Notes: generated from the letters alone by a model not told the origin. Numbered from the stretch's first letter, positions 51,677 through 61,231 are shown. The stretch: DNA of 64,000 bases from WTGJ01 sp965237765 (GCA_965237765.1 OZ250157.1:496001-560000), one strand, 5' to 3'. Numbers and translations are program-made.

Positions 51677-52845
51677 GGGCACGTACCGCGCCGCAGAATA
51701 TAGGCATATTCCCAACGGTTATCCAGCTCGTTGGATTCGGTAACCTGCTGGTCGGCGTCGACAATGATCTCGATGGCGTGCTTCTCGTCATAGTACGTAT
51801 CGATGTAAAGGTTCAGCTTGAACAACGGCGTGCGTTCACCGGCCGCAAGGATTCCGAAATTCGGCGTCTGAATATTCCGCACATCATCGCTGCCGGTGTG
51901 GATATCGCGCACGCGAATTGAACCGCCCCATTTGGTCGGCGCGACGCCAGCATTTCGAACGCGGAAGCGCAACTGCCCCGCCTCGCCACATTTCAACATG
52001 CCGCCTTCCAGTTCTGCCGCTTCGATTACCAGATTCGGGTATTGCGGCGGGATGGGTGTCTCCGTCGCAGGTGGCACGGTGGGTTGCGGTGGGCCCGAGT
52101 CGATGGGCAAACTCGAATAGGGGCCGCTCAGCTCCACCAAACCCGCATCGGCCGCGCCGTAGATCCAGCGCTCCTCGCCGCTCAAGAATATCTTGTACCA
52201 TTCGTCTTCGGTGCGCGCGAATATGCGCACTTTCTCGCCTTTTTGCAACGTGCTGACCAGCTCGAATTGGATGGAAGGACCGGAGCGTACATTCAACACT
52301 TCGGTCGTGATGCGCCCCGAGACGACCACGGGCGTCGGGCTGTGCTCTGGCGTGACGGTGGCGAAGGCGGCGGTCGCGTTTTTGGTGGCCGCTGCGCCTA
52401 TTGGCCGCAGCTCCGTCACCGGGGCGAGCACAGTGAAGACCACAGGCGCAGATTCGATGCAGCTGCCATCTGCGAAACAGACATACACGCGCAGCTCGCG
52501 CTCGCCGCTCTTATCCGCCAGCCAATTCTCACGAATCACTACGCTGCTCGCACCATCGCGGTTGGGTAACAAATAGCGCCGCACGATTTCGCCATCGATA
52601 CGGATTTCGACGCGCTCGATCTCGTCGCTGGCGTTCTCCACGCGCGCGCTCAATTCGAGATGCGCACCTAGCGCGACCGAATCGCCAACCTGCGGCGCTA
52701 ACAGCGAGATCCACGTCCCGGCCGGGGTGGCTGTGAGCGCGGTTTCATTCGCCTGGCTGCCTTTGCTCAAGTTGCATGCCGCCACCACCAGCAGGGCGCA
52801 AGCCCATATCGCCAGACGTAGACGCAGCACTAAGAACCTTCGCAT
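51673..52845 (-). CDS. Lipoprotein with SH3b and CARDB-like domains
   Basis: 390 residues. Signal with lipobox LLVVAAC (Cys about 24) for lipid anchoring, an Ig-like part (about 45-145: WISLLAPQVGDSVALGAHLELSA), an SH3b domain (about 180-245: TEVLNVRSGPSIQFELVSTLQKGEKV) and a C-terminal CARDB-like domain (about 270-385: LVIEAAELEGGMLKCGEAG, NELDNRW). Such proteins sit on the outside and bind cell wall or proteins. ATG 52845 is chosen; GTG 52860 is an alternative. Stop overlaps the converging permease stop by 4 bases (TTAA). Confidence 0.85.
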   Translation of the reverse strand: MRRFLVLRLRLAIWACALLVVAACNLSKGSQANETALTATPAGTWISLLAPQVGDSVALGAHLELSARVENASDEIERVEIRIDGEIVRRYLLPNRDGASSVVIRENWLADKSGERELRVYVCFADGSCIESAPVVFTVLAPVTELRPIGAAATKNATAAFATVTPEHSPTPVVVSGRITTEVLNVRSGPSIQFELVSTLQKGEKVRIFARTEDEWYKIFLSGEERWIYGAADAGLVELSGPYSSLPIDSGPPQPTVPPATETPIPPQYPNLVIEAAELEGGMLKCGEAGQLRFRVRNAGVAPTKWGGSIRVRDIHTGSDDVRNIQTPNFGILAAGERTPLFKLNLYIDTYYDEKHAIEIIVDADQQVTESNELDNRWEYAYILRRGTCP

Positions 52846-52892
52846 CTCCCACTTCACCACTCGTGTTTACGAATGGTATACTGATTCTCAGT

Positions 52893-53159
52893 CTACGCTT
52901 GCTCCTGGGCGCGGGGTTCGCCGATTTCCTGCACATCCACGCGCACTCCACCTAATTCGCGCGGGATGCGGTCAGCGGGGGCGAGTTGTTCGAGCGGCAA
53001 TTTCCGCCGCACGAGCGCGACGAGGCCAATTTCGTCAGTGAATTCGCCGCCGCGCTGCAACAGACCGACCGCTACGCCGATCACGTTCGCCCGTCGCAGC
53101 AGTTCGGCTTCGTGCGTTGCCTGCGCCAGGCGCGCGCGCTCCACGTTCGCTTCGCTCAT
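52893..53159 (-). CDS. Stand-alone homologue of the protease N-terminal domain
   Basis: 88 residues. Its segment ELLRRANVIGVAVG, TDEIGLVALVRRKLPLEQLA and IPRELGGVRVDVQEIGE lines up with residues 20-80 of the protease encoded just upstream (TLLRTENVVGHAIG, TDELALVALVREKV, LPRRVDDVPLDVVAVGQ). So a gene encoding only the N-terminal domain follows the full protease on the same strand, 27 bases later, with a good GGAAGGG ribosome site. It may act as a propeptide-like inhibitor, decoy or assembly partner; that is inference. Too regular and too well started to be a mere remnant. Confidence 0.75.
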   Translation of the reverse strand: MSEANVERARLAQATHEAELLRRANVIGVAVGLLQRGGEFTDEIGLVALVRRKLPLEQLAPADRIPRELGGVRVDVQEIGEPRAQEQA

Positions 53160-53186
53160 TCCGCACCCTTCCCAACCACAATTCGT

Positions 53187-54302
53187 CTAACCGATGCGCA
53201 CATCGAGCGCATCCAACACCGTTTGGATCGGCGTGAAGAAAGAACGCGAATCCGATCCTGCAAAAAGCAAACCGACCGCCAGGTTGCTGCCCTGTTCGAC
53301 GAGGATGGAGCCAGAATCGCCCCCTTCGCTGATTGCCCCTGTGCCAATTTGGCCGACGAAATGCGCTGTCCGCATACCGCGGTTGGTGACATAGGCCACA
53401 TCCACCGTGGCATTGATGAGGACGACCCGCCCGCTCGTCAGCCCGCTCGTGCGCCCATGTTTGCGCACGGGCAGGTTCAGCGCGGGCTCTCGGCTACCTT
53501 GAATGGGGCCAATGTCCTTAATGTAATTGGGGAACATCTCAGTGTCGTGCGGCTGGGCCAGGGCGGCATCCAATATGTTGTTGTAACTGAAAACAGGCGT
53601 GCGGTCGGGCGGCTCTGGCGCAGGCGCGCCCGGATAGTCATCATCTTTGCGCCAAACGTTGGCGATCGCCCACAGTGCCCTTCCGCAACCCTGACGCTGC
53701 GATGGCGCCCCCGGGCGATCCGGAGAAGGGCTTCCCACGGGCGGCGAAACCCCGGGTGATGTGTAACTCGGCGGTTCTTGATCCAGAAACGTGAGCGGGA
53801 GGAAGTGCTTCAGCGTGGCGACCAGGTCATCGGGTATACGGCCGCCATCGATGTGTCCGGGTTGAAGGATCGGATCACCCACCGCGGCGGCGTTAGCGTT
53901 AGCCAGCACATGATTGTTGGAAAGCAGCAGGATTTCCCCCGTCTGCCGGTCTCGGACGCGCATGCCATAGGTGCCCGCCGTTATGGCTTGATGGCCGATG
54001 CTGACGCCTCCGGGCACCTGCGGCCGATGGCGCGCGCGCGGCCCCTGCTGCGCGACGACTTGCCCCACCGCCACCACGTCCAGCGGCACGTCATCCACTC
54101 GGCGCGGCAAGAGTTGCGAGGAGGCGAGTTTCGCGGGGTTAACTTTCTCCCGCACCAAGGCGACCAGCGCCAACTCATCCGTCGTAACCCCGCGTGAAAT
54201 CTTGTAGCCAATGGCGTGCCCGACGACGTTCTCCGTCCGCAACAGCGTCGCCTGCATCTCTTGTTGGATGCGGTGCACGGCGAGCACTCGTTCGACGATC
54301 AT
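53187..54302 (-). CDS. Trypsin-like serine protease with N-terminal accessory domain
   Basis: 371 residues. An N-terminal domain (1-85) is followed by a chymotrypsin-fold domain: LLLSNNHVLAN holds His131, ILDAALA a candidate Asp245, and SEGGDSGSILV Ser330. Between His and Asp lies a Pro-rich insertion (about 176-235). This resembles bacterial S1/S6-like peptidases related to the plant NAL1 group. There is no signal peptide, so cytosolic action is implied. ATG 54302 has AAGGAGGGG 2-8 bases upstream; the longer open frame to 55394 is only a shadow of the S41 gene on the other strand. Divergent from the S41 peptidase gene. Confidence 0.85.
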   Translation of the reverse strand: MIVERVLAVHRIQQEMQATLLRTENVVGHAIGYKISRGVTTDELALVALVREKVNPAKLASSQLLPRRVDDVPLDVVAVGQVVAQQGPRARHRPQVPGGVSIGHQAITAGTYGMRVRDRQTGEILLLSNNHVLANANAAAVGDPILQPGHIDGGRIPDDLVATLKHFLPLTFLDQEPPSYTSPGVSPPVGSPSPDRPGAPSQRQGCGRALWAIANVWRKDDDYPGAPAPEPPDRTPVFSYNNILDAALAQPHDTEMFPNYIKDIGPIQGSREPALNLPVRKHGRTSGLTSGRVVLINATVDVAYVTNRGMRTAHFVGQIGTGAISEGGDSGSILVEQGSNLAVGLLFAGSDSRSFFTPIQTVLDALDVRIG

Positions 54303-54401
54303 ACCCCTCCTTGCCGATTGCCAACTCCTAGCATAGAGCGGGTGGCTGGCAACGCAACACGCCATGATATAATGCCACTGTCGGTTAATAGGGAGCATGC
54401 C

Positions 54402-56843
54402 ATGCTCAATCGTTGGTGGTGCAAGGTCGCGCGGGCGATCATCATTGGAATTGCTGCGCTCAGCCTGGCTCTCCCCGCCGCCGCTCAGGACGAAATACCG
54501 GGTGCGGTGATCGAAAACGACGAAGGCGGCGTCACCCTCATCACCGGCGAGCTGCAATATACCAACCTCAATTTCACCGTTGGTGTCGCCCAGCCCATCA
54601 TCATCCTCGAAGATCAGGCCGGTTTCGTCGACCGCGATCGTTATTACATCTTCCCACCAGAATCGCAAACCCTGGGTCAACTGACCTCCGATTTCTACGA
54701 ATCGCCGGTGAGCTATAGCCTCTCGTTGCCTGTCGTGCCGGCCGGCGCCTATCGCGATGTGGACCAAGATGGCGAAACGGACCGCGGCGTGCAGGTCTTT
54801 GCCGTCGCCTATTGGAACAACACCTACGGAGACCCATTCCTGGAAGAGCGCGATTTGCATGGCGGCGGTTGGTCCGGCGCTTATGCCTCCACGGTTGTCA
54901 GCCCGGACGCCGTGGACGAGGGCGAAATCATCGGCGGGGAGATGATCGTCTACGCGCCTGATGACGAGCAAGGCTTCCCCAATGGATTCGGTACGGATGG
55001 CCTCCTCTTCACCGAAGACGACCCCATCGTGCGCCTGCCCGCTGGCTACACCCTGGTCAACCTGGATACGCAGCCCTTCACCTTCGACCGCGCGCGCGAA
55101 CAGGTCATCGACTTGCACGAACCGGAAGCGGCTGCCCTCGTGGATTTCTCGTCGCTCAGCTATACCGCCGCCTTCGATGGCATGCTGGAGATGTTCCGCA
55201 AAGAATACGCTTATACCGAGTTCAAGCAGCTGGATTGGGACGCGCGCTCCGATCAGTTTCGCGCTCGTTTCATCGCCGCCGACCGCAACAACAACGCGCG
55301 CGAATACCTGCTCGCCCTCCGCGATTTCTATTGGTCCATTCCCGATGGGCATATGACCTTCCCCATCACCGGCCCGCTCGGCGAAATCTTCCAATCGGAG
55401 GTGGCGGGAGGGATCGGCCTCGGTTTACGGGAGCTGGATGACGGGCGAATGCTGGTCATCTTCCTGACGCAAGGCGGGCCGGCAGAGGCTGCGGGCATCC
55501 AGCTCGGCGTGGAAATCCTCGCCATCAATGGCGAGGACATCGCTGAGCGCGTATCGCAGACGCGCCCTTGGCAGTCGCCGCATAGCACTGCACATAGCCT
55601 GCGCCTGATGCAATTGCGTTATGCCACGCGCTTCCCGCCAGGCTCCACCGTCAACCTGAGCTACCGCAATCCTGGTGAGAATGAGCCGCGCTCCATCCGC
55701 CTGAGCACTGCCCAGGAATACGAGAGCCTCTTTTTCAGCGAGGCGAGCGATGACCAAGCCGACGGCTACCTGCCAGTAGAGTACAAATTTCTGCCGGATG
55801 GCACCGCCTACGCCAGCATCCACAGCTTTTCGGATAACGACGTGCTCACCATTCAACTCTGGGAACGGATGATACGCGCGCTGCGTTCCAGCAACGCGCC
55901 GGCCCTCATCCTCGATATGCGGCAGAATAGCGGCGGCTACACCTTCCGCGCGGCGCAAATGGCGGCGCATTTCTTCGAGGAGCCGCTGAAGTTGCGCCAG
56001 GCCGGCGGCTATGACGAAGCGCTGGACGCTTTCTATTTCGACCCGCGCGGCGTGTTGCAGATGTATTTGCCAGCGCCCGAGCTGCGTTTCTATGGCGAAG
56101 TCGTAGTCCTCGTCGGCCCGCGTTGCGCCAGCGCCTGCGAGTATTTCAGCGATTTCATGACGCGCCAGGGCCGTGCTACCGTCATCGGCCACTACCCCAC
56201 CGCCGGTATGGGCGCCGGGCAAAAGCGCTTCCTGATGCCCGGCGGCATCTCCCTACAATTTTCCGCAGCGCGCTACGTCGATTTTGACGGCAATATCATC
56301 GTCGAAGGCATCGGCGTTCGCCCCAACCTGCTCGTGTCCGTCGACGAAGCGAATACGCTGGCCGCCATCCGTGGCGGAGACCCCGTCCTCGCCGCCGCCC
56401 AGGCCTATTTGGCCGATCCCGCGGCATTCGACCTCCTCCAACATGAGCCCATCGCCGACCCGAGCGCGCTGCCCGATACCACCCTTCCCCCCGCACCCTC
56501 GTCTCCAATCGCCATCAACACGGATGACGAACCGCAACCCATCGCGCCCGGCGACTTCATCATCGAGGTCATCCGCCCCGGCGAGCGCGTCCGTTTCGCC
56601 ATCACGCTCAACGCCACACAACGCATCAGCCTCTACGCGAGCAGCATGACGCTCGACTCCGTGTTGCGCGTTTATAGCGAAGGGGGCGCTCTACTCGCGG
56701 AAAACGACAATCAGAACGCGGACACCTTGGATGCGGCATTGCTCGACCTCAGCTTTCCGATCGATTGGCCGGTGATCGTGGAAGTGGGCACGCGTGACGA
56801 TGCGGGATACGGCCAATTCACGCTGCGCGTCCTCGACGAATAG
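54402..56843 (+). CDS. Secreted S41 (C-terminal processing) peptidase with PDZ and PPC domains
   Basis: 813 residues. Signal peptide (1-28, ending PAAAQ), an N-terminal beta region, a helical part, a PDZ domain (around GGPAEAAGIQLGVEILAINGEDI), the S41 core with LILDMRQNSGGY and the nucleophile region RCASACEYF, then GMGAGQKRFLMPGG, and a C-terminal pre-peptidase PPC-like domain (RPGERVRFAITL to the end). It likely trims extracellular proteins. TATAAT at 54368-54373 may be its -10; GGAG precedes ATG 54402. The frame is open from 54216 but nothing supports an earlier start. Confidence 0.88.
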   Translation: MLNRWWCKVARAIIIGIAALSLALPAAAQDEIPGAVIENDEGGVTLITGELQYTNLNFTVGVAQPIIILEDQAGFVDRDRYYIFPPESQTLGQLTSDFYESPVSYSLSLPVVPAGAYRDVDQDGETDRGVQVFAVAYWNNTYGDPFLEERDLHGGGWSGAYASTVVSPDAVDEGEIIGGEMIVYAPDDEQGFPNGFGTDGLLFTEDDPIVRLPAGYTLVNLDTQPFTFDRAREQVIDLHEPEAAALVDFSSLSYTAAFDGMLEMFRKEYAYTEFKQLDWDARSDQFRARFIAADRNNNAREYLLALRDFYWSIPDGHMTFPITGPLGEIFQSEVAGGIGLGLRELDDGRMLVIFLTQGGPAEAAGIQLGVEILAINGEDIAERVSQTRPWQSPHSTAHSLRLMQLRYATRFPPGSTVNLSYRNPGENEPRSIRLSTAQEYESLFFSEASDDQADGYLPVEYKFLPDGTAYASIHSFSDNDVLTIQLWERMIRALRSSNAPALILDMRQNSGGYTFRAAQMAAHFFEEPLKLRQAGGYDEALDAFYFDPRGVLQMYLPAPELRFYGEVVVLVGPRCASACEYFSDFMTRQGRATVIGHYPTAGMGAGQKRFLMPGGISLQFSAARYVDFDGNIIVEGIGVRPNLLVSVDEANTLAAIRGGDPVLAAAQAYLADPAAFDLLQHEPIADPSALPDTTLPPAPSSPIAINTDDEPQPIAPGDFIIEVIRPGERVRFAITLNATQRISLYASSMTLDSVLRVYSEGGALLAENDNQNADTLDAALLDLSFPIDWPVIVEVGTRDDAGYGQFTLRVLDE

Positions 56844-56882
56844 CGCCGTTCGCCGCGATGCCGATGCGCGCGCGCGGGGTCA

Positions 56883-58265
56883 GTGCCTGATATGGGGCCG
56901 GAGAACGTCGCACCGCCGCCACGCTGGCTCTGGTTTGGCTGCTTGGGCACGGCGCTGTTGGCATTGTTGGCGGTGCTAGCGGTGGTCCTCATTTACACCG
57001 AAGTGCTGGCGCCCGGGCAGCGCGAATCGGCGAAGAACCGCCTGCCTTTCTTGGCGCCGCTGCTGGAGTACCTCGACCCACCGCTGCCACCGCCCGATTT
57101 GCGCCTGCCCACCCCCCTGCCCGGCGGCGCAAGCGGCGAGAGCCTGCTGACCAATCCGCCCAGTTTCCTACAAACGCCGACCGCTCCGCCCAGCGCAGTG
57201 CCCCCTTCCCCTACGCCGCTGCCACCGACCGCGACCCCACACGCGACCACAGTCAGCGCGACTCGCGTAATCCCGCCGAGCCCCTCGCCAACGCAGCGAG
57301 CCAGCAGTGCCCTACCCAATCGCGTCGAGCTCTTCAGCATGAATTACCAGCGCCAAACCTGGAACAATTGCGGCCCCGCGAACGCCACCATGGCCCTCAG
57401 CTATTACGGGTGGCAGGATGACCAGAGCGTCGCCGCCGCCGCCCTCAAACCCGGCGGCCAAGAAGATAAGAACGTCAGCCCCAGCGAAATCGTCGCCTAT
57501 ATCGAGAAAGAGAGCGGCGTGCGCGCTATATCCCGTGTCGGTGGTGACATCGAGTTATTGCGCGAATTGGTAGCGGCGCGCTTCCCCGTCATCCTGGAGA
57601 CCGGCTTCCGCCCTGAGGGTTACGATTGGATCGGCCATTATCGCACCCTCGCCGGTTACAACCACAATTCGCGCCAGTTCTTCCTTTACGACAGCTATAT
57701 CGGCGCTGACGAGAGCAACGGCATCATCAGCCAAACCTACGCGCAACTCGACGCCGATTGGCAGCATTTCAACCGCGTTTTCATCGTCGTATATGAGGCT
57801 GCGCGCGAAGCGCATTTGCGGGCAATCCTGAGGGAACGAGAGAGCGAGCGGCGCTCGGCCGAGCTGGCGCTGGAGACCGCCCTGGCCGAAGTGCGCGCCC
57901 ATCCAACGCAGGGATTCGCCTGGTTCAATGTTGGCGCCTCCCTGACCCTACTCGGGAGACATGAGGAAGCGACAATATATTTTGACGAGGCGCGCCGAGT
58001 CGGCATCCCCTGGCGCATGACCTGGTATCGCTTCACTCCCTACGAGGCCTATTTCGCCGTCGGCCGCTTCGTCGATCTGAGCGCGCTGCTGGCATCCAGC
58101 CTCAACACCGGCGGCCGATACGTGGAAGAGACCTATTACTGGCGCGGGCGCATGCTCGAAGCGGAAGGAGACGCGAACGGCGCGCGCTACAACTACCGTA
58201 CCGCGCTCATCCGCAACCCGAATTACGAAGCGGCGCGCCGCGCACTAGAGGCGCTGGATGCCTGA
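56883..58265 (+). CDS. Membrane-anchored C39-like peptidase with TPR-like tail
   Basis: 460 residues. One helix (about 15-38), a Pro/Thr-rich spacer (about 65-145), a papain-like Peptidase_C39_2 domain (about 150-295) with Cys163 in NNCGPAN, His252 in GHYRTLAGYN and Asp270 in YDSY, then a helical TPR-like region (about 300-460) with FAWFNVGASLTLLGRHEEA. Such proteins may cleave peptides outside or act as non-processing scaffolds. Start GTG 56883 (with GGGGT before it) or ATG 56892. Its end overlaps murJ by 8 bases, so the two are translated together and may share a cell-envelope job. Confidence 0.85.
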   Translation: MPDMGPENVAPPPRWLWFGCLGTALLALLAVLAVVLIYTEVLAPGQRESAKNRLPFLAPLLEYLDPPLPPPDLRLPTPLPGGASGESLLTNPPSFLQTPTAPPSAVPPSPTPLPPTATPHATTVSATRVIPPSPSPTQRASSALPNRVELFSMNYQRQTWNNCGPANATMALSYYGWQDDQSVAAAALKPGGQEDKNVSPSEIVAYIEKESGVRAISRVGGDIELLRELVAARFPVILETGFRPEGYDWIGHYRTLAGYNHNSRQFFLYDSYIGADESNGIISQTYAQLDADWQHFNRVFIVVYEAAREAHLRAILRERESERRSAELALETALAEVRAHPTQGFAWFNVGASLTLLGRHEEATIYFDEARRVGIPWRMTWYRFTPYEAYFAVGRFVDLSALLASSLNTGGRYVEETYYWRGRMLEAEGDANGARYNYRTALIRNPNYEAARRALEALDA

Positions 58266-59892
58266 AGGCGCGCAACCGACGCCACCCACGAATCGACGTT
58301 CGTTGCGGCAAATCGCCAGCTCAACGCTCATCGTGATGCTCGCTTACGCCGCGGCCAAGCTACTCAGCCTCGTGCAGACCGTCGTCATCACGCGCAATTT
58401 CGGGCTCGGCGACGAGTGGGACGCCTTCATCGCCGCCAACCGCATCCCTGAGCTGATCTTCACGCTCATCGCCGGCGGCGCGCTGGCCCATGCTTTCATC
58501 CCGATTTTCAGCGGCTTGTTGGCGCGCGGCGAAAACGAACGCGCCTGGCGAACCACCAGCCACATCATCAATTCGGTCTTCGTGGTGACATTCTTCGTGA
58601 GCGTCGTCGTCGTCATCCTAGCGCCCTGGCTGGTATCAAACTTCGTCGCTTCCGGCTTTGCGGCGCCCTGGCAAGCGGAGACGGCCGCCTTGATGCGCAT
58701 CTTGCTACTCGGCTCGCTGATCTTCTCCGTCAGCGGCATCGTGATGGGCATCCTGCAAAGCCACCAGCATTTCGCGCTGCCGGCCCTGGCGCCGCTCTGT
58801 TTCGATGTCGGCCTCCTATTCGGTGTGCTGGCGCTGGCGCCACGATGGGGTGGACGCGGCATCGCGTTCGGGGCGGTCATCGGCGCGGCCTTGCACCTCG
58901 GCATCCAAATACCCGGCCTCATCTACTACCGCGCGCGCTGGTGGCCGCGGCTTGGCTGGCGCGACCCGTTGCTCTGGCGCGTCCTGCGTTTGATGTTGCC
59001 GCGCGTGGCCGGCCTGGGCGTCTTCAGCCTCAATTTCCTCATCATGACCAACCTCGCGTCGCGCCTGGGCAGTGGCTCGGTCTCGGCGTTGGATTGGGGC
59101 TGGCGGCTCATGCAAATCCCGCAGACGCTGCTGGGCACAGCGCTGGGCACCGTCATCTTCCCGACGCTGGCGGCACTCAGCGAAATCGGCGACGAGGCGG
59201 GCAAGCGCGCTTCCTTCGCCGGCGCGCTACGCATGTTGATCGTGACCTGCCTACCAGCGACCGCCGCCTTGCTCATCATCGGGCAACCGCTGCTCAGCTT
59301 GCTGGAACGCGGCGCCTTCGATGCAGAATCGACACTGCTCGTATATCGCTGCCTGCAATTCTTCGCGCTCGGGCTGTTAGCGCACGCGGCGCTGGAAATC
59401 GTCGCCCGCAGCTTCTACGCGGAGCAGGACACGCTGACTCCACTCTGGGCGGCCCTGCTCGGCGCTGGCGTGAACTTGGTGGCGGCCCTATTGCTTAGCG
59501 GAGCGCTGCTGGGCACACCGAGCCAGGAAAAAATTGGCGGCCTGGCGCTAGCGAATACGCTGGGAGTGTTGCTGGAAGTCTCGCTCTTGCTCTGGTTGCT
59601 GCGGCGGCGTTGGGGCGATTTCGGGCAGCGCGCGCTCTGGCAGACAACGTGCCGCGCTTTCCTGGCCAGCCTAGCGATGGCCGGGGCCCTCATTCTGTGC
59701 CAAGCGCTCTGGCGCGTTGCCTTACCGCGCGGCTTATGGAGCACGATGGCGCTGGTCATAGCCCAATCCGCGCTTGGCCTGCTGGTCTTCGCCGTTGTCG
59801 GTTGGCGGTTGGGGCTGCGCGAGTTGCGTGAATTCGTCTCCCTGCTGCCGAGGCGCTGGGGGAACATCTTAGAGAAAGGGAAACCCGCTTGA
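58258..59892 (+). CDS. murJ: Lipid II flippase MurJ
   Basis: 544 residues, about 14 hydrophobic helices of the MATE-like MVF family. RNFGLGDEWDAFIAANRIPELIFTLIAGGALAHAFIPIF near the N terminus (given by position, about 47-85) carries the charged residues of the MurJ cavity and the GGALAHAFIP motif. It flips the peptidoglycan precursor lipid II across the membrane. Start codon ATG 58258 lies inside the end of the C39-like gene; its TGA overlaps the TTG of the MBL gene, making a tight three-gene run. Confidence 0.93.
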   Translation: MPEGAQPTPPTNRRSLRQIASSTLIVMLAYAAAKLLSLVQTVVITRNFGLGDEWDAFIAANRIPELIFTLIAGGALAHAFIPIFSGLLARGENERAWRTTSHIINSVFVVTFFVSVVVVILAPWLVSNFVASGFAAPWQAETAALMRILLLGSLIFSVSGIVMGILQSHQHFALPALAPLCFDVGLLFGVLALAPRWGGRGIAFGAVIGAALHLGIQIPGLIYYRARWWPRLGWRDPLLWRVLRLMLPRVAGLGVFSLNFLIMTNLASRLGSGSVSALDWGWRLMQIPQTLLGTALGTVIFPTLAALSEIGDEAGKRASFAGALRMLIVTCLPATAALLIIGQPLLSLLERGAFDAESTLLVYRCLQFFALGLLAHAALEIVARSFYAEQDTLTPLWAALLGAGVNLVAALLLSGALLGTPSQEKIGGLALANTLGVLLEVSLLLWLLRRRWGDFGQRALWQTTCRAFLASLAMAGALILCQALWRVALPRGLWSTMALVIAQSALGLLVFAVVGWRLGLRELREFVSLLPRRWGNILEKGKPA

Positions 59893-60575
59893 GCATCGAA
59901 ATCTACCGCCTGCAGCTCGGCCCGCTGGGCACCAACAGTTACCTCATCGGTGAGCGCGAGCGCGGCGAGGCCATCTTGATCGACCCCGTCGGCGACCTCA
60001 CCCATGAATATGAGGAATTGCTGCCGCCGCGCCTGCTCGCTTTCGCCGCCGAACGCGAACTGCGCATCGCTCTCATCCTCGCGACGCACGCGCATTGGGA
60101 CCATGTGCTCTCCAGCAGCAGCATCCAGTCCGAGACAGGAGCGCCATTTTACGCGCACCACCGATCCGACAGCTGGCTGCAAAGCCAACCCGAAAGCGGC
60201 GCGCGCATGTTTGGCGAAGGGGTGCGCTTCCCCGCAGCTGCGCCGGTCGATCGTTGGCTGGCGGATGGCCCGGAGGAAATTACGCACGGCAACATCCGCC
60301 TCGAAACGCGCTACACACCCGGCCACTCAACCGACCACCTCAGCTACGTCTTGCATAGCGAGCGTACCGTATTCAGTGGCGATTCACTCTTCGCAAACGG
60401 CATCGGCCGTTGGGATCTACCCGGCGGCGACCATGAGCAGCTGCTGGCTTCCATCCGCGCGCAGCTGCTCACGCTCGACGACGACTATCGCGTCTACCCC
60501 GGGCATGGCGAGCCGACGACCATCGGCCACGAACGCCGCACGAATCCTTATTTATTGCACGATTCGAAGATTTAA
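59889..60575 (+). CDS. MBL-fold metallohydrolase (glyoxalase II-like)
   Basis: 228 residues. LGTNSYLIG, THAHWDH (His67, His69, Asp71, His72), TPGHSTDHLSYVL, FSGDSLFANGIGRWDLPGGD and YPGHGEPTTIG give a full set of zinc-binding motifs in the glyoxalase II/YcbL arrangement. It hydrolyses thioesters or similar. The start is TTG 59889, overlapping the murJ stop (TTGA), with AAAGGG ahead. Its TAA overlaps the stop of the converging pdxT. The C-terminal extension of true glyoxalase II is missing, so YcbL type is likelier. Confidence 0.9.
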   Translation: MSIEIYRLQLGPLGTNSYLIGERERGEAILIDPVGDLTHEYEELLPPRLLAFAAERELRIALILATHAHWDHVLSSSSIQSETGAPFYAHHRSDSWLQSQPESGARMFGEGVRFPAAAPVDRWLADGPEEITHGNIRLETRYTPGHSTDHLSYVLHSERTVFSGDSLFANGIGRWDLPGGDHEQLLASIRAQLLTLDDDYRVYPGHGEPTTIGHERRTNPYLLHDSKI

Positions 60576-61231
60576 CGGTGCGGCATGCGCTCCGCCACCA
60601 TATTCAGAAAGAGGCGGTGCAGGCGCAAATCCTCGCCCAGCTCCGGGTGAAATGAGGTCGCCAGCAAATGACCTTGCTGCGCGGCGACAATGCGTCCATT
60701 CCCCGCCCGCGCTAGCACTCGCACGTCCGCCCCCGCGTGCGTGACGATGGGCGCGCGGATAAAAATGGCGTGGAAGGGGCCGCCGCGCAATCCGGCGATC
60801 GGCAAATCGGCGACGAAGCTATCCACCTGCCGACCAAAAGCGTTGCGCTCCACGGTCAAATCCATCCGCCCGAGCACACGCTGCGGTTCGGCTTCGAGGG
60901 AGGCGGCGTTCACCAGCTCCTTCGCCAGGAAGATCATCCCCGCGCAGGTGCCCCAGGTCGGCCGCTCGGCCGCGAAGGCGCGCAAGGGATCAATCAGGTT
61001 GAATTCCTCCGCTAGTTTGGAAAAAGTGGTCGATTCGCCACCGGGGATGATGAGGCCATCCAATCCGGTCAGCTCCTGCGGCAAGCGCACTTCCCGCAAT
61101 TGCAACGCGAGCGCGCCTTCCATTTCCGCCGCCAGCCGGCGCAACATCTGCATGTGTTCGTGGAAGCCGCCTTGCAAGGCCAACACGCCCAGGTGCACCG
61201 TGCGCCAATTGCAGGGGTTTTGTAATGTCAT
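60572..61231 (-). CDS. pdxT: Pyridoxal 5'-phosphate synthase glutaminase subunit
   Basis: 219 residues. GVLALQGGFHEH, LIIPGGESTTFSKL, TWGTCAGMIFLA with nucleophile Cys96, ILP-type core PFHAIFIRAP and LATSFHPEL with the His of the triad match PdxT. It releases ammonia from glutamine and feeds PdxS to make PLP. pdxS is not in the window, although the two are adjacent in many genomes. ATG 61231 or GTG 61198 may start it; no strong ribosome site is seen. It follows the FAD oxidase gene by 31 bases. Confidence 0.93.
   Translation of the reverse strand: MTLQNPCNWRTVHLGVLALQGGFHEHMQMLRRLAAEMEGALALQLREVRLPQELTGLDGLIIPGGESTTFSKLAEEFNLIDPLRAFAAERPTWGTCAGMIFLAKELVNAASLEAEPQRVLGRMDLTVERNAFGRQVDSFVADLPIAGLRGGPFHAIFIRAPIVTHAGADVRVLARAGNGRIVAAQQGHLLATSFHPELGEDLRLHRLFLNMVAERMPHR

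Noticed and set aside
54303..55394. Long N-terminal extension of the serine protease frame
   Set aside because: It is the reverse-strand shadow of the S41 peptidase gene; the protease has an excellent ribosome site at ATG 54302.
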